This document shows, piece by piece, positions 42,258 to 47,701 of a DNA stretch of 47,701 nucleotides. Made by a program: the position numbers and the translations under genes. Below the pieces are notes generated by a model that saw nothing but the letters and a program-made list of their open reading frames with translations, was not told the DNA's origin and made no database searches. Source of the DNA: UBA1189 sp045660385 (GTDB taxonomy: Bacteria > Bacteroidota > Bacteroidia > Bacteroidales > Bacteroidaceae). The number at the start of each line of letters is the position of its first letter. The stretch's first letter is position 1. The stretch covers positions 1 through 47,701 of the forward strand of contig JAZRDT010000092.1 in NCBI GenBank assembly GCA_045660385.1, given 5' to 3'.

Positions 42258-45200
42258 TCATTCCTTGATCAGCTCCTTCAGGGGTGTAGCCAGGTGTCTC
42301 TCCTCGGGCTTTACAACGATGGGTACCCAGGGTGCCGATGCGTTCGTGCGGTATTTGCGCACAAGCGGTATCAGTCCGCCGTCATACTCCAATGTCTTGA
42401 ATGTCTTCGTTGCACCATAGTACTCCTTACCGTCTACGTAGATGAGTGCGCGGTAGCAGTACTCCGTGCCTGGCTCCAGGTACACATCCACAGAGATGTT
42501 CACACCGTCCTGTGTGAGGTCTGTGATACGGGTTACGTTGGTGCTTGCTGTGCCCTGCTTGAGGTCACTCTCATGCTCCTTGGTCACCAGGTCGAAGGCC
42601 GGGTATATGGTATTGTAGTTCTCGCTCTTCATCTCTGCCAGAGCAGCATCGCTGATAGTGGCTTTGAGTGTCACCATGGCATCCTCTACTACAGCGTCCT
42701 TGGTTTCTATCTGGAATATGGTAGGTGTGGTGAATGACTTCACTTCCGATGCTCCCTCCTCCTCGATGTTATACAGCACAGCAGCATAGTAATACTTGGT
42801 CTCCTCTTCCAAATCCTTGATAGTGGCTTTTACCTTGGTTGATGAGATGGAGGCCTCCACAAACTGACTTGTTCTGTTCTTTACCTTCGTCGAACTGGTG
42901 CCATAGTAGAAACGTATCGTATAAGGGTTTCCTCTATTTACTTCGTCCACGATGTATTGCGATACGGTGGCCTCCACTGTTGCCGTATTGGACTTTACCA
43001 CTGCATCTTTCAGCGTAATACCATAACCGTCATCCGTCTTGAACTGAGCTGTCTCACTTGTTATCTCCTTTGAGGTCCCCAGTTCCTGGTCATAGTAGAT
43101 GGTGCCTACTCTGTAATAGTAAGTGGTATTCTGCTCCAGCTCCTTCGCCTTGAATGAGACTAGCATCTCATCATCGATTTCCAATATATCCTGTACGTCC
43201 AAGCCAGTGATGTCCGTTTCGGCCAACTTGTTCTTATCCTTGGCTACATAGAATTTCATGTCTTGATGGTTGTCATAAATCCTTTTCAGTACGGTGGCGG
43301 TTAGAGTCGCATAGAACTTATCTTCCGTATTGTAACCAGCCTCTGCTTTCAAGTCATAGATAGGCGCAGGGGTAGTAAATGTTTTTGATTCTTTTGAATA
43401 TCGCTTCGAGTCACTTATGCGTGCATACGCCTTCACAGTGTAGGTTGTCGATGGCTCCAGCTCTGTAGCTGTGAGCGAGAAGATGCCGATTATCCCTGCG
43501 CAATTGCCTTCTATCGTCTTCACTACTCCTGTCGCAGTGTTTTCGTATTCAAATCCCACCAGCCAATGCTCCTGGCCCGACAGGTCTGCCGAGATTTCAG
43601 CATTGAGGGTTGCCGATGAGTAGGACACCTCTGTAGCATCCAGCGTAATAGGTGTACGACTATCCAATGGGGTAAACGTCTTCACATCGCTGTAGCTTGT
43701 CTTATCGTCTTTCTTGTAGTAGGCTCTTACCTGGTGGTTATAGGCAATTTCGTATCCGGGATTTTCAATGACGGCCGAGAGATTCTGTCCATCCAGTTCT
43801 GCCACCACATTGGTCCAGGTGTCACTTGTAGACTCCTTGTATTCAAATCCTATCACGGTGTTCTCATCCATATCATCTGTTGCAGCCTTGCATATTTGTG
43901 CTTTGAGAGTCACAGTCTCATGATTTTCCATGATAGGATCCCTGATCTCCACATAGTACGGCACATACACCCCTTGCTTAAACACACCATCACTTATGTT
44001 GTCACTGACAGCAACAAGGTCGTATACGGGGTATAGGTCATAGGTGCGTCCCATCCTGAGAGGAATTTTACCTTTCTGACCGGTCAAAGTTTCCAGGCAA
44101 CCTATCTCTCCGATTTTAGTCTTGCTGTACCACTCCTTGCTGTTGACGTCATAAGCCCACATGTAGAAGTCTGCAGGCATAAGGGAGGGAGTAGCACCGC
44201 GAACGGCAATCTCTGCCTCTCTGTCGTTTCCCGAATACGAAGAGAGGATCTTGCATTCATTCAAGGGACTCTCTCTATCAATAGAAGGTGAGGGGCTTGC
44301 CTGCCAACTCATGTAATCATGTTCCAAAGTGACTCCTACATTAGAGTCTACGTAAGGACCGTTCGAGCCTTCATCTTTCGAATCTTTCTTGATTTCAAAC
44401 CCTGCGCGTACACCTGTCGATATCTTCACGTAGTTGTCATTGTCATAGCTCTTATACGCATTGAGCAGGTCTTCGATACTGGGGTTGTCATTTCCTCCTG
44501 CATCCACAAGGGTCATCTTCAGTTGCCCGCTGGCCTCTATTAAATTAATGTACAGTTTCACCGACACGTCGTGTCCAAAAGCCGTCGCTTCGGCTTCTAC
44601 GCCAGCTCTGAATGCAGCCAATGCAGCCAATGTCAGTGTGATATTGTCCCATTCAGGCCCCGACACGCTGCCACCGCGTGCAAACTCATACTCTTCTGTT
44701 TCGGGATTCTCAAGATAAGAAAAGTTGCCTTTGAATTCAGAATATCCTAACGAGACATTCAATGCTATACTTCCCTCTGCATATAGATATAGGCCAGCAA
44801 GACCATTGTCCAAGCTTGTAGAGAATGGACATGAAATTTCCTGTATTGTCCATCCTACCCCCGGAATAGGTAGAGCGGCATTTCCACCTACCTTAACCTC
44901 AAAGGAGCCCTGGGGTTTTATATAGGTCGTGAATCTGATTCCTCTTTTCTCCACTCCCGAAACAAACACATTGACATTGGCCTTGAAACCAAATTCGCCC
45001 GAGAAGTTCAGTCCGACCTCGGCATCGAACGGTCCTGCCTTAAAATCTTTTTTTAAGGAAAGGTTCAATGGCTCCACCAATTTGAAGTCAGCCTCCCAAT
45101 CCTGCACCTCTTCTGCCTTCGCTCTGAGTGGCTCTACCACTATGCCGCGTCTTATGCGCTGCACTTTCGAAATCTCACGCACCTGCTCCTCATATTCTTC

Positions 45201-45800
45201 TGTGCGTCCTCCACCTCCAGAATAGATGATATGCTGGTAGAAGTCCTTCAGTCGCTCGATCTTGGGGTCACACACCATGACGATTTCCGTAGCACTCTGG
45301 TTCATCTCGAGCACCGTACCCACAAAACCTACGCGCAGTGGCTCCTCGAAGATGTTACACACTACCTTCTGTCCCACTACAGGCAGGGGCAGGGATATAC
45401 CAACATTGAAATGGATAGTCGTATTGCTATCCACCTGCGCTATATAGGGGAAGTACTCCTCCGTGATGACAAATACGCCTGGCTGCATCACTGGCGCTGG
45501 CTGATACATCAGGATACTGTCTACCGTCTGCATCACCACATAAGTGGAGTCATTGTCCACTCCTCCCTTAATCTCCATACCTACGGGCGAGTAGTACTCA
45601 TTGCCCAAGGTGTCAATAGCGGTAAAGGTAATCTCCCACTCATTACCCTCCTCAAAGGGAATATGCATATCCTCATTGCGCATGACATACATAATACCCG
45701 GATCATGATCCTCCTTAAGTTCCTGTGCCTTCATCTGGGGAATAGCCATCCACAGCACCGCTGCCATGGCTACGATATATTGCATGGTACGTTTCATCAC
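42258..45800 (-). CDS. Giant secreted protein with C-terminal Fn3-like repeats, unknown function
   Basis: 1180 residues with a signal peptide (IVAMAAVLWMAIPQMKAQ). The first half (about 30-620) is beta-rich and matches no family I know; it has many Gly/Asn-rich amphipathic strands (DAEVGLNFSGEFGFKANVNVF). The second half holds at least five Fn3-like modules of about 90-100 residues, each closing with a 'LEPSTTYTVKAYA', 'LEQNTTYYYRVGTIY', 'LEEETKYYYAAVLYN' or 'LEPGTEYCYRALIYV' strand. No tail for surface sorting. Its ATG overlaps the upstream stop (ATGA), so it is co-translated with the small CTD protein. Likely extracellular and structural or adhesive. Confidence 0.8.
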   Translation of the reverse strand: MMKRTMQYIVAMAAVLWMAIPQMKAQELKEDHDPGIMYVMRNEDMHIPFEEGNEWEITFTAIDTLGNEYYSPVGMEIKGGVDNDSTYVVMQTVDSILMYQPAPVMQPGVFVITEEYFPYIAQVDSNTTIHFNVGISLPLPVVGQKVVCNIFEEPLRVGFVGTVLEMNQSATEIVMVCDPKIERLKDFYQHIIYSGGGGRTEEYEEQVREISKVQRIRRGIVVEPLRAKAEEVQDWEADFKLVEPLNLSLKKDFKAGPFDAEVGLNFSGEFGFKANVNVFVSGVEKRGIRFTTYIKPQGSFEVKVGGNAALPIPGVGWTIQEISCPFSTSLDNGLAGLYLYAEGSIALNVSLGYSEFKGNFSYLENPETEEYEFARGGSVSGPEWDNITLTLAALAAFRAGVEAEATAFGHDVSVKLYINLIEASGQLKMTLVDAGGNDNPSIEDLLNAYKSYDNDNYVKISTGVRAGFEIKKDSKDEGSNGPYVDSNVGVTLEHDYMSWQASPSPSIDRESPLNECKILSSYSGNDREAEIAVRGATPSLMPADFYMWAYDVNSKEWYSKTKIGEIGCLETLTGQKGKIPLRMGRTYDLYPVYDLVAVSDNISDGVFKQGVYVPYYVEIRDPIMENHETVTLKAQICKAATDDMDENTVIGFEYKESTSDTWTNVVAELDGQNLSAVIENPGYEIAYNHQVRAYYKKDDKTSYSDVKTFTPLDSRTPITLDATEVSYSSATLNAEISADLSGQEHWLVGFEYENTATGVVKTIEGNCAGIIGIFSLTATELEPSTTYTVKAYARISDSKRYSKESKTFTTPAPIYDLKAEAGYNTEDKFYATLTATVLKRIYDNHQDMKFYVAKDKNKLAETDITGLDVQDILEIDDEMLVSFKAKELEQNTTYYYRVGTIYYDQELGTSKEITSETAQFKTDDGYGITLKDAVVKSNTATVEATVSQYIVDEVNRGNPYTIRFYYGTSSTKVKNRTSQFVEASISSTKVKATIKDLEEETKYYYAAVLYNIEEEGASEVKSFTTPTIFQIETKDAVVEDAMVTLKATISDAALAEMKSENYNTIYPAFDLVTKEHESDLKQGTASTNVTRITDLTQDGVNISVDVYLEPGTEYCYRALIYVDGKEYYGATKTFKTLEYDGGLIPLVRKYRTNASAPWVPIVVKPEERHLATPLKELIKE

Positions 45801-46306
45801 TTTCTGATTTTAAGGGTGTGTTCATTCACTTTGGCTACATATACGCCTTCGGGGAGGAAGCCGAGACTCAGTGCATAGGGTTCCTCCACGTAGTCACTAT
45901 ATACCATTTTACCCTGAGCATCCACGATGGTGAGTTGTTCGCCCTCCAGGGTAGCATGCACACGTAGCTCTCCTAATTTGTACTGCAACATCGATGCGTG
46001 AGGATCCTCGCTGTTGTAGTCCAGAAGCTCGATACCTGTAACATCTTGTATCAGTTTCATCACGGCAATCTCTTCACGCTTGAATTGGTAGAAACATTTC
46101 TTGCCCGTAATATCCACCACGAAGTAGGCATCCGTGCCATTACCTATAGCATACGAGTGCATCTTCGATCCATGCTCGATGGGTATTTCATACGTGTTGC
46201 CATCGTGCAGTTTCAGGTACACATGGCTGTACATCTTCACCTCGTCCTGAGCCCAGTTTGCTATGGCCAGAGTGAGGGTCATCATCACTGTAAATAGTCT
46301 TTTCAT
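45797..46306 (-). CDS. Small secreted protein with a type 9-like C-terminal domain
   Basis: 169 residues from the ATG at 46306 (MKRLFTVMMTLTLAIANWAQ is the signal peptide). The mature start VYLKLHDGNTYEIPIEHGS is a common Prevotella-type secreted module. The end, LTIVDAQGKMVYS then PEGVYVAKV and TLKIRK, has the shape of a type A sorting domain of the Por (type 9) secretion system, so it may be carried to the surface. Ends in an ATGA overlap with the giant Fn3 gene and leads the four-gene operon. A -7-like TAATTTTG lies at 46367-46360. The earlier in-frame start at 46348 has no signal peptide logic. Confidence 0.78.
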   Translation of the reverse strand: MKRLFTVMMTLTLAIANWAQDEVKMYSHVYLKLHDGNTYEIPIEHGSKMHSYAIGNGTDAYFVVDITGKKCFYQFKREEIAVMKLIQDVTGIELLDYNSEDPHASMLQYKLGELRVHATLEGEQLTIVDAQGKMVYSDYVEEPYALSLGFLPEGVYVAKVNEHTLKIRK

Positions 46307-46701
46307 ATCGTTATTTTTTGTTTTGTTAGTCGGTAGAGAATATGCCATTTTTACAAATGCAAAATTACGAAAACCGCCCTTTCGTGGTTAGGACTTTTCG
46401 TGCAATCTGTTGCGAAAATAATCCTATTTATAATAGGATGGATTAGGACTTTTCCGACACCGTTTACACACAATATATTATTATATAATATATAACTGCT
46501 GCGAAATTGTCCTAATCACCATCCATCACATCAGCAGCATTTTCCGAACACCGACGAACGAAGAAAACTTTAGTTTTCCCGAGGAGTGCTGCCTGCATCC
46601 TTTAACTTTAGTTCCACCAAGGAGTTTCAAGCTTTCTTACAATCACACCGCGAGCGCAGCCAAAGCTCAACAACGAAGTTGTTAATTCACAAACAAACAA
46701 T

Positions 46702-46727
46702 CCCCACCAGTCTCACGACTCGTGGGG
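46702..46727 (-). terminator. Possible terminator of the M15 peptidase gene
   Basis: CCCCAC and GTGGGG close a stem over CAGTCTCACGACTC. On the minus strand ATTGTTTGTTTG follows. It lies about 180 bp past the peptidase stop, so it is only a candidate. Confidence 0.45.
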
Positions 46728-46876
46728 ACACTAACCCTTAAAATATGGTAACAATATAGAAATTGGCGACTCTCAATCTCTTCAGCACGCGGATTTCACG
46801 AATTTTCTTTTTCAACACGAATTTAGACACGGTTACTCACTTGCTTGACAGCGCAAGTCAAGCGGCATGCCGCAAC

Positions 46877-46900
46877 GTTAACGAAAACGATAACGAAAAC
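46877..46900. repeat. Second GAAAAC/GATAAC hexamer block
   Basis: GTTAAC-GAAAAC-GATAAC-GAAAAC, 8 bp from the peptidase stop. It is the complement of the hexamers at 23796-23823. Both blocks lie directly behind a minus-strand gene, but in opposite orientation. Confidence 0.75.
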
Positions 46901-46908
46901 GGACAATA

Positions 46909-47319
46909 TCAAGCATCAATCACTTGACAGCGCAAATCCGACGGAACATAACTTATATGTATCCACCTTCCGTCACCCTCCCAGATCAACTGGGTGAAGC
47001 GTATCTTCCCCTGCTGCTGCATCTGCTGTATGAGGTTGAACAACCTGCGGTGATCCTCCTTGTTGCCTGCGATGATATCTGCAGCGCAGCCCAGCAGGTG
47101 GTGGCTGTTCTTCACGCCACCCACCAAGGCATTCAGTTCCTTGCAGCGGTAGCCACTGCTGACCACTATCGGCTCACCCCACGCCTCGCGAATGGGGTCG
47201 AGCAGGTGGTCTACTAATACGTGCAACAGATGGTATGCGCACTTCGATGGGCGATTGTCGATGCCCTCGCGCAGCGCGGTAGCGCTGGCGGTGAGTTCTT
47301 CTACGCTAAAATATTTCAT
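46909..47319 (-). CDS. M15-family peptidase (phage-type endolysin-like)
   Basis: 136 residues, no signal peptide. Zinc carboxypeptidase fold that cuts peptidoglycan cross-peptides. The family motif SGYRCKELNALVGGVKNS is followed by SxHxxGxAxD with ligands H74 and D81, and WIHISY with H121. Such small M15 enzymes are common in phages, and in Bacteroidales they or an amidase occur beside a smalltalk peptide gene, as here. Probably a prophage-derived or domesticated cell-wall enzyme. How it leaves the cytoplasm is unknown. Confidence 0.9.
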   Translation of the reverse strand: MKYFSVEELTASATALREGIDNRPSKCAYHLLHVLVDHLLDPIREAWGEPIVVSSGYRCKELNALVGGVKNSHHLLGCAADIIAGNKEDHRRLFNLIQQMQQQGKIRFTQLIWEGDGRWIHISYVPSDLRCQVIDA

Positions 47320-47640
47320 TTCTTATAAATCTAAATCATGATTACTTGCCTCGCGGAATAATTGTCTCACGCGAATCTCGCGAAAAACGCGAATTCTAAT
47401 TCAATAAACAGACTCCCATCGGCACGTTATAATCTCGCAGAATCACGCTTGTTTCACTCGCGTGTGTCGGCATATGGCCGAATGTATACATCCCGGATGG
47501 CAAGCTGCGAGCCCTCTGCGATGCAGCTAATTTGGTGAGATTTGCGAGATACGCGTGAGAACAAAAATTGTGTGAGGTCATGCGATAAGTGTGAGTGCGC
47601 TGCCGAGGAGCAGCAGCGCACGGAGTAGCGATCTCATGGC
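47320..47640. other. Gene-free stretch between the peptidase and the smalltalk gene
   Basis: An open frame of 84 codons on the minus strand (47650-47396) starts at a TTG and looks random (many His, Thr and Arg, no domain). I see no real gene. The sequence holds repeated short words such as CTCACGCGAATCTCGCG, but no clear hairpin terminator. Confidence 0.5.
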
Positions 47641-47701
47641 TTACATGCAACTTGCCAAGCCCAGCGAACCGGCCAAGGCGGTGAGTACAGCGATGATTAC
47701 T
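47641..47701 (-). CDS. Smalltalk-type peptide, C-terminal end (cut by the window edge)
   Basis: The last 19 codons on the minus strand read VIIAVLTALAGSLGLASCM, then TAA. This matches the hallmark C-terminus of the Bacteroidales 'smalltalk' peptides: a short membrane helix ending in SCM. They are typically about 30 residues and sit between a small HU-like DNA-binding protein gene and a peptidoglycan amidase or peptidase gene. Function unknown. The start lies beyond the window. Confidence 0.75.
   Translation of the reverse strand, partial: VIIAVLTALAGSLGLASCM

Larger units (their letters stand above)
46307..46908. other. Gene-free stretch rich in small stem-loops
   Basis: No coding region is credible. 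Visible items: an AT-only-like block (46471-46495), stems GAAAACT-TT-AGTTTTC (46563-46578), AACT-TT-AGTT (46604-46613), AACAAC-GAA-GTTGTT (46669-46683), CTTGAC-N7-GTCAAG (46844-46862) and the palindrome GCGGCATGCCGC (46862-46873). A 13-mer CTTGACAGCGCAA occurs at 46844 and again at 46923 inside the peptidase gene's last codons. Confidence 0.6.

Noticed and set aside
46471..46495. AT-rich palindromic stretch considered as a replication origin
   Set aside because: No DnaA boxes, no dnaA or dnaN, and too short; more likely a spacer.
47396..47650. Minus-strand frame of 84 codons starting at TTG
   Set aside because: Overlaps the smalltalk end, has random composition and no promoter or domain.

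Overview
The window looks like chromosomal DNA from a member of the Bacteroidales, probably near Prevotella or Bacteroides. The signs are a SusC/SusD pair, DUF4843, PKD-like and DUF4249 lipoproteins, a Rho factor with a long disordered insert, a one-protein hybrid two-component regulator with an AraC output domain, secreted proteins ending in 'NGRRV...GLYIVNGKK'-type tails, a smalltalk peptide, and many promoters of the Bacteroidetes form TTTG-N19-TAnnTTTG. No tRNA, rRNA, CRISPR array or complete insertion sequence was seen. The species is not determined.

Layout. 1-131 is the start of an ABC transporter ATPase gene (minus) behind a good promoter and a perfect dyad operator. 343-2922 (minus) holds a GH29 alpha-L-fucosidase and a secreted beta-rich companion. 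3078-15672 is one well bounded eight-gene operon: promoter, a TlpA-like N-terminal domain protein, SusC, SusD, DUF4843, a PKD-like lipoprotein, three tandem TlpA-type proteins (the last without its CXXC), then a perfect 32-bp terminator palindrome. The gene order recalls the four-component peptide importer of B. thetaiotaomicron, with a redox module added. 15691-17812 (minus) has a repeat-built secreted protein and a solitary DsbD alpha domain. nfo (endonuclease IV) follows on the plus strand.

18850-22564 is a histidine operon: promoter, a 15-codon leader peptide with two His codons, mutually exclusive hairpins ending in a terminator (a classic attenuator layout), hisG, and a hisD-hisC fusion. 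22584-28949 (minus) carries a DUF3805/3806 protein, an ABC-F ATPase, a TonB-dependent receptor and a DUF4249 lipoprotein. rho lies at 29156-31189. 31622-35947 (minus) has a PCMD/MBG-repeat secreted protein and a GH43 enzyme. 36446-38681 is an SDR-ALDH pair. 38767-46306 (minus) is a probable operon with a small secreted protein, a 1180-residue Fn3-repeat protein, a membrane-tethered AraC regulator and a TPR hybrid sensor whose lipoprotein signal is out of frame across a 7-bp G/C run. The window ends with an M15 peptidase and the end of a smalltalk peptide gene.

Two things stand out. First, GC-rich palindromic elements with a CCCCTCC/GGAGGGG core are scattered between 19979 and 36113. Three are translated as part of proteins: the hisD-hisC linker, an ABC-F linker and a lipoprotein signal peptide. 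This resembles the Rickettsia palindromic elements. Second, the his leader shows all the parts of ribosome-mediated attenuation, which would be worth testing in this phylum.
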